Shown: piece after piece, positions 17,451-24,340 of the stretch
How positions within the stretch are numbered: the first letter of the stretch is position 1
How the letters are laid out: every line of letters begins with the position of its first letter
Assembly: GCA_026003175.1 (NCBI GenBank)
Contig: BPGT01000001.1
Coordinates: 1,340,839-1,404,838 of the forward strand
DNA: 64,000 bases
Reading direction: 5' to 3'
Source: Armatimonadota bacterium
Lineage (GTDB): Bacteria; Armatimonadota; HRBIN16
Position numbers and translations under genes: made by a program
The notes under the pieces: generated by a model
Databases searched by the model: none
Told to the model about the DNA's origin: nothing
The model's input: the letters and a program-made list of their open reading frames with translations, nothing else

Positions 17451-17627
17451 TTACTCTTCGGGGCACGTCAGGTGGTTGAAGTCTACCAGTTGATAGAAAT
17501 CGTCCGGCAGGCAACTTCGGGATAGTTTCGCAACCGACGCAATGCGCACTGCCACTCCAGGTTGACAGGGGCAATCCAGATGCATCAACGAAGCAGTAAC
17601 GACCAGACGCTTGCCTTCAAAGCACAT
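17451..17627 (-). CDS. Possible small protein starting inside a duplicated gene fragment
   Basis: A 58-residue frame (MCFEGKRLVVTASLMHLD start, HLTCPEE end) opens with an ATG just before the stop of the truncated duplicate at 17617-17750. A GGAGAGGAG stretch immediately precedes it. Four cysteines lie in the frame and codon choice looks normal. It is downstream of a terminator, so its expression is doubtful. No family is recognised. Confidence 0.3.
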   Translation of the reverse strand: MCFEGKRLVVTASLMHLDCPCQPGVAVRIASVAKLSRSCLPDDFYQLVDFNHLTCPEE

Positions 17628-17750
17628 ACTCCTCTCCACTGGAAGGATTTCTGAGACGGATACCCAGGTTACTCCGCTGCGGCGTAGGTAGCAGGAGTAC
17701 GGGTTCGCATTCACGCAGATGCTCTCTCACGAATATCTCTCCCGACTAAC
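17617..17750 (-). pseudogene. Truncated duplicate of the C-terminus of the STN-like gene at 21918
   Basis: Bases 17612-17749 match 21914-22051 with about nine mismatches over 138 bases. The minus-strand frame encodes the same C-terminal residues (VREHLRECEPVLLLPTPQRS, then NPSSGEEYVL and stop) as the intact 353-residue protein, but the similarity ends abruptly at 17749 in a terminator-like hairpin and the N-terminal 300 or more residues are absent. It is a relic of a tandem duplication in this island. Confidence 0.8.
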
Positions 17751-17751
17751 G

Positions 17752-17805
17752 AAAAAGCGTTTGGAAGCGCACATCGGGATTTTCCATTCGCTGGCTTCCA
17801 AACGC
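17752..17805 (-). terminator. Rho-independent terminator of the pilin/Cys-rich operon
   Basis: A perfect 12-bp inverted repeat (GCGTTTGGAAGC at 17757-17768 with GCTTCCAAACGC at 17794-17805) is followed on the minus strand by TTTTT. The 25-base loop is long but can pair further internally (AGCG/CGCT). It lies 24 bases past the stop of the Cys-rich protein gene. Confidence 0.65.
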
Positions 17806-17829
17806 ACCACGTGCCGGGTCAAACCAATA

Positions 17830-18120
17830 TCAGCAACATACATCATCCTGCGGCTCGCAGCTGGGGCCGGTGTCTTCAATTCCACCACTCAGATAGTGTG
17901 TGTAGCCCTGACTGTCTCGGTATTGCTTACAGAGGCAAGGTCCATAATTGTAGTGGTTGCTCAATATCTGGCAACACCGAATACGAACCGTACCGATGTA
18001 CTGACACGTTGGCCGAATGGTATCCCTACAGGTGTTGCCCGCCCAGACAGCAGGGACTACAGTCAGGGTGAACAGCCCGGCTGCTACGAGACGCACTTTT
18101 CGCCATGCGATCCGATACAC
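17830..18120 (-). CDS. Small Cys-rich exported protein
   Basis: A 96-residue protein. I prefer the GTG at 18120, 6-8 bases after AAGGAGG, over a GTG at 18129 that lies within that site. A signal peptide (RLVAAGLFTLTVVPAVWA) is followed by a 66-70-residue mature chain with nine cysteines, including RCC, PCLC and a terminal VCC, suggesting a disulfide-bonded structure. It follows the pseudopilin gene by 29 bases and is the last gene before a terminator. No family is recognised. A thioredoxin-fold protein encoded in the same block could act on its disulfides, but that is speculation. Confidence 0.65.
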   Translation of the reverse strand: MYRIAWRKVRLVAAGLFTLTVVPAVWAGNTCRDTIRPTCQYIGTVRIRCCQILSNHYNYGPCLCKQYRDSQGYTHYLSGGIEDTGPSCEPQDDVCC

Positions 18121-18149
18121 TGGCTTCACCTCCTTTCCGGTCAGGGTCT

Positions 18150-18743
18150 CTACCGTGGTGGGGGAAATAGCACTCCTCTTCCATCCGCAGGTTCATATCG
18201 AATCTCTTCGTACCTGCTTAAGGGGGCGTTCTCTACAGAGCCGTCATACCTGGCGATGAGAACAATGCGAACGCTCATGTGGTGCATGTCCAAAATAAGA
18301 GGCGAGCGCACTGTTGGCTCACGGTACTCACCGTGTTCGCCTAGATACGGACATGTCAAAGTATAATCATAGCTAACCGGAGGACCTCCTCCCGTACTTC
18401 CAGGAAACAGCCCTCTTTCCGGGTCTAAGGGACAGAGATAGATGTCTCTGTTGCGCACGTAAGGGAATGTGGTCTGTTGCCACCATCCTTCCCCGAAGTC
18501 TATGCCCTGATATACCCCGTGACAATGTACGGGCAGCTGACCGTAATCGCTCTCGTACATCTTGCACGCCTGGAGCAGTTGGCGCAGGTTGGAGATGCAG
18601 TTGGCACGGTACGCCTTTTCCCGTGCCTGCATAGAGACCGACACGAGATACTGCGCCAGTATGGCAATAATCACCAGTACGGTGAGCATCTCTATCAGCG
18701 TGAACCCTTGAGTGAAGCACCTGCTATGGTGTTGCGATGACAT
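18150..18743 (-). CDS. Type II pseudopilin/type IV pilin-like protein (DUF1559 type)
   Basis: A 197-residue protein with a prepilin N-terminus: a short leader, the G/FTLIEM cleavage-methylation motif and a hydrophobic helix (LTVLVIIAILAQYLVSVSM) followed by QAREKAYRANCISNLRQLLQ, the usual Armatimonadota/Planctomycetes pattern. The C-terminal part contains YLCPLDPERG and a beta-rich domain. A GAGGAGGGAAAAAGCC site precedes the ATG. It lies 14 bases after the glycosyltransferase and before the Cys-rich protein. It probably forms part of a pseudopilus or is an exported cell-surface protein. Confidence 0.82.
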   Translation of the reverse strand: MSSQHHSRCFTQGFTLIEMLTVLVIIAILAQYLVSVSMQAREKAYRANCISNLRQLLQACKMYESDYGQLPVHCHGVYQGIDFGEGWWQQTTFPYVRNRDIYLCPLDPERGLFPGSTGGGPPVSYDYTLTCPYLGEHGEYREPTVRSPLILDMHHMSVRIVLIARYDGSVENAPLSRYEEIRYEPADGRGVLFPPPR

Positions 18744-18757
18744 GGCTTTTTCCCTCC

Positions 18758-19816
18758 TCAGGATGGTAGGTATGAGGCAATCGCTTCAGCAGCTTTGCGT
18801 GTACCGACACGTTCTCGATACGTTAAACCCGCCTGAGACATCGATTGGTATATCGCCTTATTTTGCAGCAAGTTTTCACACTTAGCTAATAGCATTTCTA
18901 CGTTCAACTCTCGCTCCGGGAGGACTATGGTAGTGCCACGCCTCTGCATGGTGAAAGCGTAGTATTCGTTCAGTGGGTCGACGAGACGAGGATGCGGAAT
19001 GCAAATCGATGGGATGCCATGCAGGGCGAGCTCCCAAAGCGTGGAGTGTCCTCCGCGTGTCAGCACGAAATCGCTCGCAGCGATATATCGCGTGAGTTGA
19101 GGAATATAATCAGTAAACTGAATGGACGTTGTCCAAGCGTACTGCATGGGCTCAAGCATCTTGTACCAAGGCCCCGCAACGGCAATGACCTGTAATGGTT
19201 CCTTGATGCGAGCGAGCGCATATGCGCACATTCCAAAATACACCACATCGGAGACATCGCTACCACCTGCGGTAATGAGCACAAGCCTTCTATTCGGGTC
19301 AAGGCCAAGCTGTTGGCGCAGGGAGCGTTTGTCTTCTGTAATCGCCTCTAAGCGACAAACAGGTCCCACGAACTCTACCAACTTTTCAAGCCATACTGGA
19401 GGCATGAAAGAGTCTTCTATGTCGGTAACGATGATGCGCTCTGCGTTCAGTAGTAATGAGATGTACGAAACGGTTTCCTCTGTGGCGAGCCAGTTTGTGA
19501 TAAAAACAGCTGGGATATCGAATACATGGCAGAGCGGTAGGGCAAACAGCTCCTCGTCCGATACTACCAGAGCAGGAGCATGCTCACGCAACAGTTTGCC
19601 TATGCGCGGGATGCGCTCGTGAATATTGCCCATCGGGGGAAGCATCAGGTCAATAGCATCTATGCCATGCATCCGTAAAGCCTTCGCGCCGTCGGCATAA
19701 GACGCAAAGCGTATCTCTGCTTCGGGACACAATCTTTTTAACTCCTGCGCTATCAACATGTCTCGCGCAGCATGTCCCATCCCTGAACCACGTGTTAGAA
19801 ACAACACCGTGAACAT
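18758..19816 (-). CDS. GT-B glycosyltransferase (family 28/MurG-like)
   Basis: A 352-residue GT-B fold enzyme. The N-terminus has the glycine-rich TRGSGMGHAARD motif. The C-terminal domain has VLITAGGSDVSDVVYFG, FTDYIPQLTRYIAASDFVLT and RGGHSTLWELALHGIPSICIPHP, the nucleotide-sugar-binding signature shared with MurG and UDP-glycosyltransferases, ending with an acidic/Asn region (PLNEYYAFTMQRRG). The acceptor is unknown. Placed between membrane and pilin-like genes, it may glycosylate a surface protein or lipid. Confidence 0.82.
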   Translation of the reverse strand: MFTVLFLTRGSGMGHAARDMLIAQELKRLCPEAEIRFASYADGAKALRMHGIDAIDLMLPPMGNIHERIPRIGKLLREHAPALVVSDEELFALPLCHVFDIPAVFITNWLATEETVSYISLLLNAERIIVTDIEDSFMPPVWLEKLVEFVGPVCRLEAITEDKRSLRQQLGLDPNRRLVLITAGGSDVSDVVYFGMCAYALARIKEPLQVIAVAGPWYKMLEPMQYAWTTSIQFTDYIPQLTRYIAASDFVLTRGGHSTLWELALHGIPSICIPHPRLVDPLNEYYAFTMQRRGTTIVLPERELNVEMLLAKCENLLQNKAIYQSMSQAGLTYRERVGTRKAAEAIASYLPS

Positions 19817-19823
19817 AGTAGCC

Positions 19824-20261
19824 TCACGAGATTTGCAGGATTACAGGGGAGAACCCACCACGAAACGTTAGCTGAGCGACCAGCTCCGCCGTATACGGCT
19901 CAATATGGCGCACGATCCACTGCCAGTTGTGAGGAAGAATCACCTGTTCCTTGCTTACGCTGTCCGCGAAACACAGCGACATTTGCCACTCTGCGATGAC
20001 TTCAAACACTGGCAAGGCGCGCACCGTATCTCGTACGGAGACCACAACGGTTTTGTCGAACAGGTCCACCAGGCGGGCATTGCGGTCTCTACTAACAAGG
20101 GGGGTTAACTGCGCCGGCGAACCGTTCCCCGTTTGAGTTACCAGAGAAAGTGCGCTTAAGCGGATAGCTAACGAGTCAAGCGGCGGCAAGGATGTCTCCG
20201 GACCCCCTTGCGTAGTCGCTGGAACATTGCCTCTTGCCATGACACGTCGTAGAAGACTCAT
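19824..20261 (-). CDS. Hypothetical protein of the accessory island
   Basis: A 145-residue protein starting at the ATG at 20261, which overlaps the stop of the preceding membrane-protein gene by 4 bases (ATGA). A longer frame to 20522 reads across that gene and is rejected. It has no membrane segment or signal peptide. The sequence contains a beta-strand-rich C-terminal half (DKTVVVSVRDTVRALPVFEV, then IEPYTAELVAQLTFRGGFSPV). No family is recognised. Translational coupling on both sides suggests work with the adjacent membrane protein and glycosyltransferase. Confidence 0.55.
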   Translation of the reverse strand: MSLLRRVMARGNVPATTQGGPETSLPPLDSLAIRLSALSLVTQTGNGSPAQLTPLVSRDRNARLVDLFDKTVVVSVRDTVRALPVFEVIAEWQMSLCFADSVSKEQVILPHNWQWIVRHIEPYTAELVAQLTFRGGFSPVILQIS

Positions 20262-20677
20262 TGCGCTGTCTCCTCCCCACGCGGTTTTCCCATCGCATGA
20301 CGTACCAGCCAGCCAGAAACAGTACCAACCAATAAGCCGTTCAGCGCAAAGTTGATCGCTACACGCATGTCCAGGGCATACCGCAAGTATGTACCCATAC
20401 TGACCAGCGATACCAGATGTATGCCTGCAAGCAATACTCCTGCAGCCACAGATGCCACAAGCAGGGTAAGACGCTTCATTCCCCACCATCCTGCAACCGC
20501 TCCTACGAGAGCTCCTCGCCATAGAAGGGTCTCGACGCTACCTGTCCACACAATGCCCAGCGGATGGCTGAAGTAGCGAAACTGCCAGGTGACAAGGTCT
20601 ACCAGAGAACACAAACCGACGTTCCACACCGCCCCTGCAACCGCCGACCACAATAGGTATTCCCAACGTCTCCTCAT
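20258..20677 (-). CDS. Small integral membrane protein
   Basis: A 139-residue protein starting at the ATG at 20677, five bases after the upstream stop, preceded by AGGGAGTAGTGGTG. Four hydrophobic segments are visible (YLLWSAVAGAVWNVGLCSLV, TLLWRGALVGAVAGWWG, LTLLVASVAAGVLLAGIHLV and a final FALNGLLVGTVSGWLV). No family is recognised. It is coupled to its downstream neighbour by an ATGA overlap. Confidence 0.6.
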   Translation of the reverse strand: MRRRWEYLLWSAVAGAVWNVGLCSLVDLVTWQFRYFSHPLGIVWTGSVETLLWRGALVGAVAGWWGMKRLTLLVASVAAGVLLAGIHLVSLVSMGTYLRYALDMRVAINFALNGLLVGTVSGWLVRHAMGKPRGEETAQ

Positions 20678-20682
20678 CACCA

Positions 20683-21177
20683 CTACTCCCTGTGGAGAGT
20701 GCCGTCCGACCACACAGCGTGCCGGTGGTAGGGACAGACAGCAACCGTGTGCAGGTCAGGGAACAGACGATAACTGCTCTCAAAACCCAGCGCGGGGGAA
20801 CGGCTCAACATTGCCTTGACGGCAAAGTCGGGGTCGGAAGGACACACTAGGGCAGTTTGTGCGCCCATCAAGAGCGTGCCTCTTGCATGTTGGTCATCCG
20901 AAGCTTCGGGCGATCCGGCTATATAAGCCTCTAATTTCGGTGAGAGGCGTATACCATCGCGCAGGGCAATGGCTATTTGTTCCACCGTGACATCCCGTAT
21001 GTTCCCCTGCTGGGCAAGTGTCTGCACTGTCGCGTACAAGATGCGCAGGTTGACTTCACAGGCTTGTCTGGCAGAGTCGCGCGCCTGCCACCATTGCTGC
21101 AAGGAGACGCTTGTCCATCCCCCAAGGAAAGCAACGGTCATCACCCACATCTTCTGGCGCATGGTACTGTTCCTCAT
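20683..21177 (-). CDS. Pilin-like exported protein with an atypical N-terminus
   Basis: A 164-residue protein with one N-terminal hydrophobic helix (MWVMTVAFLGGWTSVSL) followed by ARDSARQACEVNLRILYATV, then ALVCPSDPDF, a GFESSYRLFPD segment and a terminal VAVCPYHRHAVWSDGTLH. The order of the NLR helix, the CPSDP motif and a final strand with a DG turn resembles DUF1559-type pseudopilins, but the FTLIE cleavage motif is absent. The start overlaps the upstream stop (ATGA at 21177-21174). It is possibly a minor pilin or a degenerate paralogue. Confidence 0.5.
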   Translation of the reverse strand: MRNSTMRQKMWVMTVAFLGGWTSVSLQQWWQARDSARQACEVNLRILYATVQTLAQQGNIRDVTVEQIAIALRDGIRLSPKLEAYIAGSPEASDDQHARGTLLMGAQTALVCPSDPDFAVKAMLSRSPALGFESSYRLFPDLHTVAVCPYHRHAVWSDGTLHRE

Positions 21178-21815
21178 CGCTCTCCGATGATACGCAAGAC
21201 GTCTCGCTCAATCTCTTCGCCCTTCTGTAAGTAGTTCGTGCGATAGAGCAGTCTGCTCTGTGGGTCAAAGAGATATGCCCGATTTTCAAACACCACGTTG
21301 AGCTTTCTTGTTAATCGGGCTTCGGGATCCAGCAGCACAGGGAAATCTACTTTCCACGCCTGCCACAGTTGCCTTGCCTGAGCAGGACGAAAAGTGGGAA
21401 CAACGATAAATAGATGGAGGTTCCGAAAACGTCCTGTGGCTTGACGCTCGCGGATACCCCGCAACGTGCTGTTCGCCTGGCAGCTGCGTGGGTCAGTCAT
21501 AAATATCAGGGCAGTGTATCCCTGCGGCAGAGGTAACGACATCTGTTTGCCATCGATACTTTGGAGCGGCGGTAGGCCGATACGCTCACCGATGGGCGGG
21601 TCGGCACGCAGAGCCTTTTGTCTCCACGGTTCCACGCCGGAGGCAAGTTGCCAGCGCGTCCATAAGGAGTATGCGCTCAGTCCGTAGCGCGACGCCAGCA
21701 GATAGCCCAGAATAAAAGCAAGGAATGCGATAGCAACCAACTCCCGCCGCTCCGGGTCGCGAACCCACTCGTACCACTTGCTGGATTTTCCTTGACGCAA
21801 CGAGGTTTGGGACAT
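21174..21815 (-). CDS. Membrane-anchored thioredoxin-fold (peroxiredoxin/TlpA-like) protein
   Basis: A 213-residue protein starting at the ATG at 21815 after AAGGTGGTGTT; a longer frame to 21878 begins inside the conserved upstream element. One membrane anchor (LVAIAFLAFILGYLLASRYG) is followed by an exported thioredoxin-like domain: LPPLQSIDGKQMSLPLPQGYTALIFMTDPRSCQANS, then FPVLLDPEARLTRKLNVVFENRAYLFDPQ. There is only one cysteine (in DPRSC) and no CxxC, so it is either a peroxiredoxin-like one-Cys protein or a non-catalytic member. Confidence 0.6.
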   Translation of the reverse strand: MSQTSLRQGKSSKWYEWVRDPERRELVAIAFLAFILGYLLASRYGLSAYSLWTRWQLASGVEPWRQKALRADPPIGERIGLPPLQSIDGKQMSLPLPQGYTALIFMTDPRSCQANSTLRGIRERQATGRFRNLHLFIVVPTFRPAQARQLWQAWKVDFPVLLDPEARLTRKLNVVFENRAYLFDPQSRLLYRTNYLQKGEEIERDVLRIIGER

Positions 21816-21849
21816 AACACCACCTTGCCGATTGCCTTCCATATATAAA

Positions 21850-21878
21850 AGACGCTTGAACGAGCCAAAACAGGACAT
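21850..21878 (-). promoter_or_regulatory. Conserved 29-bp upstream element, copy 1
   Basis: Read on the minus strand as ATGTCCTGTTTTGGCTCGTT followed by CAAGCGTCT, this matches 23648-23620 at 27 of 29 positions. It sits about 35-60 bases before the start of the thioredoxin-fold gene, followed by a TTTTATAT stretch. It could be an alternative-sigma promoter or an operator shared by two transcription units of the island. Confidence 0.5.
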
Positions 21879-21917
21879 CCATCGGCTTTCATGATAGAGA
21901 AGCCCGGATACTTGCCT

Positions 21918-22979
21918 TCACAGCACATATTCCTCCCCACTAGAAGGGTTCCTGAAACGAATACCCAGGTTACTCCGCTGCAGCGTAGGTAGCAGGAGTA
22001 CGGGTTCGCATTCACGCAGATGCTCTCTCACGAATATCTCTCCCGACTGAGGTTCCATTGTCGCAAACAGCGCATCCCATAAGTCTGCTGCGAAACGCAG
22101 AGCGCGATCTTGCAGACCTGACGACAAACGCGAAACGGGCACCTCTACCTCTTGTCCCTGCTGAAACCGCTCCAGTTCTTCTGGCGTCAGCTCGCTCAGC
22201 AACTCTGGTAGCAGCTGTTCCGTATACTTTGCACGTGTGTATGTCGCCTTTGCCTGTTCTGCCAAAGATGCCTCTTCTTCCAGGGCACGTTGTTCTGCCT
22301 GCTTCTGTTCCGCACTGCGCGAGAAAGATACCTGTACCTCACTGCGCAGCAACAGCGAGATAGCTTCTACTACCTCCCCTGGCGACACAGATTGCCATTT
22401 GGCAAAGATGCGCACTGCCTGCAACTCTGGCTCCACTTGCAGTTGCCAACCCGTCTCTTTGGAGAACCGTTCGCAGAATGTGGACAGAGGTACTGCTATC
22501 GCTTTGACGAAAACCCGCACTACGCCCTCTTCACTCTTCCTCGCGCGAATTTCCATCTGGTCGTATCCTGTTCCCCTCCACCACGCTGACGGAAATAGCG
22601 AGGCGTTCCTTTGCTCCTGCTTTCGCTTGAAGGTTGTACCGAATGTTGGGGGTGCCTGTGGACTGGGACGCACGATATATGTGTTGCCTGTGCGTACAAT
22701 CTCGCGATGGTAAGCTGCGGCAACGCTTTGGATGTCCACACTGCTGCGTAGAGCCGTTGCATTCGGGGGCATCAGTAGTTCGTCAGAGTAGTAACATTCC
22801 GCAAGCAAGCCATCCGACATCTTGCTACTCAGTTGCTGAAGTATCTGTACAAAGCGAACAGGCACGGAGGCATCTTGAGATGAGGAGTTGCCGTTCCTCT
22901 GAGTCCAGCCATTCGTGATGAGCATCAGCATAATAACCGAAGCCAAGATGCATAGCAAGCCGTATCGCCGTGTGAACAT
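21918..22979 (-). CDS. Exported STN/secretin-like domain protein
   Basis: A 353-residue protein starting at the ATG at 22979 after AGGAGGTTCACA; a longer frame to 23063 lacks such a site. A signal anchor (LLCILASVIMLMLITNG) is followed by a central region FVKAIAVPLSTFCERFSKETGWQLQVEPELQAVRI with VSPGEVVEAISLLLRSEVQVSF, like the STN fold found at the N-terminus of secretins and TonB receptors. A long charged helix with repeated Glu/Gln follows (about 225-260). No secretin barrel is present. The last 40 residues are duplicated at 17617-17750. The role is unknown; it could be an adaptor for a surface appendage. Confidence 0.55.
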   Translation of the reverse strand: MFTRRYGLLCILASVIMLMLITNGWTQRNGNSSSQDASVPVRFVQILQQLSSKMSDGLLAECYYSDELLMPPNATALRSSVDIQSVAAAYHREIVRTGNTYIVRPSPQAPPTFGTTFKRKQEQRNASLFPSAWWRGTGYDQMEIRARKSEEGVVRVFVKAIAVPLSTFCERFSKETGWQLQVEPELQAVRIFAKWQSVSPGEVVEAISLLLRSEVQVSFSRSAEQKQAEQRALEEEASLAEQAKATYTRAKYTEQLLPELLSELTPEELERFQQGQEVEVPVSRLSSGLQDRALRFAADLWDALFATMEPQSGEIFVREHLRECEPVLLLPTLQRSNLGIRFRNPSSGEEYVL

Positions 22980-23120
22980 TGTGAACCTCCTTAGAGTGCT
23001 TATTGGTGCATCAATGCTCAAAATCGTGTGAATGACGAACCCACAACCTAGCGAGAAGAGCAACTTGGCAACCCACAGCAGCAGGTCAGCATCAAGGCTC
23101 TATAATACCCAAAGTAATAG

Positions 23121-23582
23121 CTAGGGCTCTACTACTACCCTTTGACTAACTTCAAGCCAGGGATCCTTATATACGTCGGTGTTGAGCCGCGCGTTGTATA
23201 ATACGAAAGTATCGTAGAACGTTGTGCGGGTACTCACGTTTTTAGCACGTGTCTCAACTTGCCATCGTATAGTGTTGTCTTGCGTCACCTCAGAAAGCGT
23301 GATTTCAATACGTTGCCTACCGCTCTGCCAGGCGGTACACTCGATAGCACAGGTAGGATCTGCAGCTTGCATTTGCTGGGGGGGATAACCGACTAACACA
23401 GTATCCATATCGCGCTGGCGGATTATGTAGGTAAACCAACTTCCGCTTCGGACAGTAACCGTCGTCTGTTCGCAACCTCCTGTCTGCAAAGGTAGGTAGC
23501 CAGAGTACTGCGCCTCCGCTTTGAGAGATGTCCAGATTACCAATCCCGCTAGTATGGATAGCGTTGCCATTCTTGCTAACAT
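23121..23582 (-). CDS. Exported hypothetical protein
   Basis: A 153-residue protein with a signal peptide (MLARMATLSILAGLVIWTSLKAEA) and a beta-rich mature chain containing three cysteines (GGCEQ, TCAIECTAW). A CGGAGGCGTACA site precedes the ATG. It is the first gene behind the conserved 29-bp element at 23620-23648 and heads the minus-strand island. No family is recognised. Confidence 0.6.
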   Translation of the reverse strand: MLARMATLSILAGLVIWTSLKAEAQYSGYLPLQTGGCEQTTVTVRSGSWFTYIIRQRDMDTVLVGYPPQQMQAADPTCAIECTAWQSGRQRIEITLSEVTQDNTIRWQVETRAKNVSTRTTFYDTFVLYNARLNTDVYKDPWLEVSQRVVVEP

Positions 23583-23619
23583 TGTACGCCTCCGTGGTGT
23601 GCTGTTCTACTGCTATTAT

Positions 23620-23648
23620 AGACGTTCGAACGAGCCAAAACAGGACAT
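23620..23648 (-). promoter_or_regulatory. Conserved 29-bp upstream element, copy 2, with TATAAT
   Basis: Read on the minus strand as ATGTCCTGTTTTGGCTCGTT followed by CGAACGTCT and then ATAATAGC, so TATAAT overlaps its downstream end. It precedes the exported protein gene starting at 23582. The partner copy is at 21850-21878. The CGTC just before TATAAT is reminiscent of ECF-sigma -10 motifs, and an ECF sigma gene lies directly upstream, but the link is an inference. Confidence 0.5.
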
Positions 23649-23709
23649 GTTCTATACTGTTGCACAAAAAATCTCTTGGCTTATTATCCCAACCACAAGA
23701 TAAGCGGTT

Positions 23710-24172
23710 CTACCCCCCCCCATTGTCTGGCAAATCAAAGTATTTCCTTAACTTCTGGATGGCGCGCTGATACTGCTTCTGCACCGCGCAGGGCGTTTTG
23801 CCCAGTTCGACGGCAATCTGTTCGAAGGTCATCCCCTCCACAACGTGCAGGTGTACGATCGTTCGTTGTGTATCTGGAAGAAGGGACAGGCTCTCGTGTA
23901 TGCAGATGACGAGGTCGTTGTCCTGAGCGGGGGCGGGGTGATCGATAGCCGTTTCCAGCGGCACGAGCAGCTGTCGTTCCCTACGCAGGCGACGCAGATG
24001 GTCGCACAACACCGAGCGACACGTACAACGCCACAGCACCTCGCTGGGGTTCCGTGCCTCGCTGTTGTGTCAGCCAGAGGCGTATCTGTACCTCTTGCGT
24101 CAGGTCCTCCGCCTCGCGCAGGGCAAAGCCGCGCCGAAGGAAGTATCGTATAGTCGCCTCACGACGATACAT
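23710..24172 (-). pseudogene. ECF-type RNA polymerase sigma factor, frameshifted
   Basis: The upstream frame starts MYRREATIRYFLRRGF (ATG at 24172, 6-7 bases after GAGGAGAG) and encodes sigma region 2 up to EVQIRLWLTQ. The downstream frame encodes NSEARNPSEVLWRCTCRSVL, then region 4 (LSLLPDTQRTIVHLHVVEGM, TFEQIAVELGKTPCAVQKQY) to the stop at 23710. The two frames differ by one base near 24068-24074, where a +1 shift would restore a full protein of about 150 residues. No known slippery signal is visible. It is either a recent inactivating mutation or a sequencing error. Confidence 0.75.
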
Positions 24173-24232
24173 GATCATCTCTCCTCGGGACATACTGGCA
24201 CACTGCGCATCCAAGGGAACACCTGTGCGCTC

Positions 24233-24262
24233 ATTATATTGTCAGCAAAAGAGGTATGTCAA
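24233..24262 (-). promoter_or_regulatory. Consensus sigma-70-type promoter of the ECF sigma gene
   Basis: TTGACA (24262-24257), an 18-base spacer and TATAAT (24238-24233) on the minus strand, about 60 bases before the sigma-factor start. Both hexamers match consensus perfectly, so the broken gene is probably still transcribed strongly. Confidence 0.75.
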
Positions 24263-24304
24263 GCGGGCAAGCGAAGGGGTTGTCTCTATCGAACTTGGCT
24301 GCAG

Positions 24305-24326
24305 TGACAGGTGGATGCACCTGTCA
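24305..24326. other. Perfect stem-loop after pheT
   Basis: TGACAGGTG and CACCTGTCA form a 9-bp stem with a GATG loop, 15 bases past the pheT stop. It lacks a T-run on the minus strand, so it could protect the 3' end of the infC-pheT transcript or be a weak terminator. Confidence 0.4.
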
Positions 24327-24340
24327 TCACCCAGGAGGGG

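Noticed and set aside
19824-20522. The 232-residue long form of the hypothetical gene
   Set aside because: Its first 87 residues lie on top of the neighbouring membrane protein in another frame; the ATGA-coupled start at 20261 is favoured.
24060-24080. Programmed +1 frameshift in the ECF sigma gene
   Set aside because: No slippery codon plus stop of the known prfB type and no stimulatory structure is visible; mutation or sequencing error is simpler.
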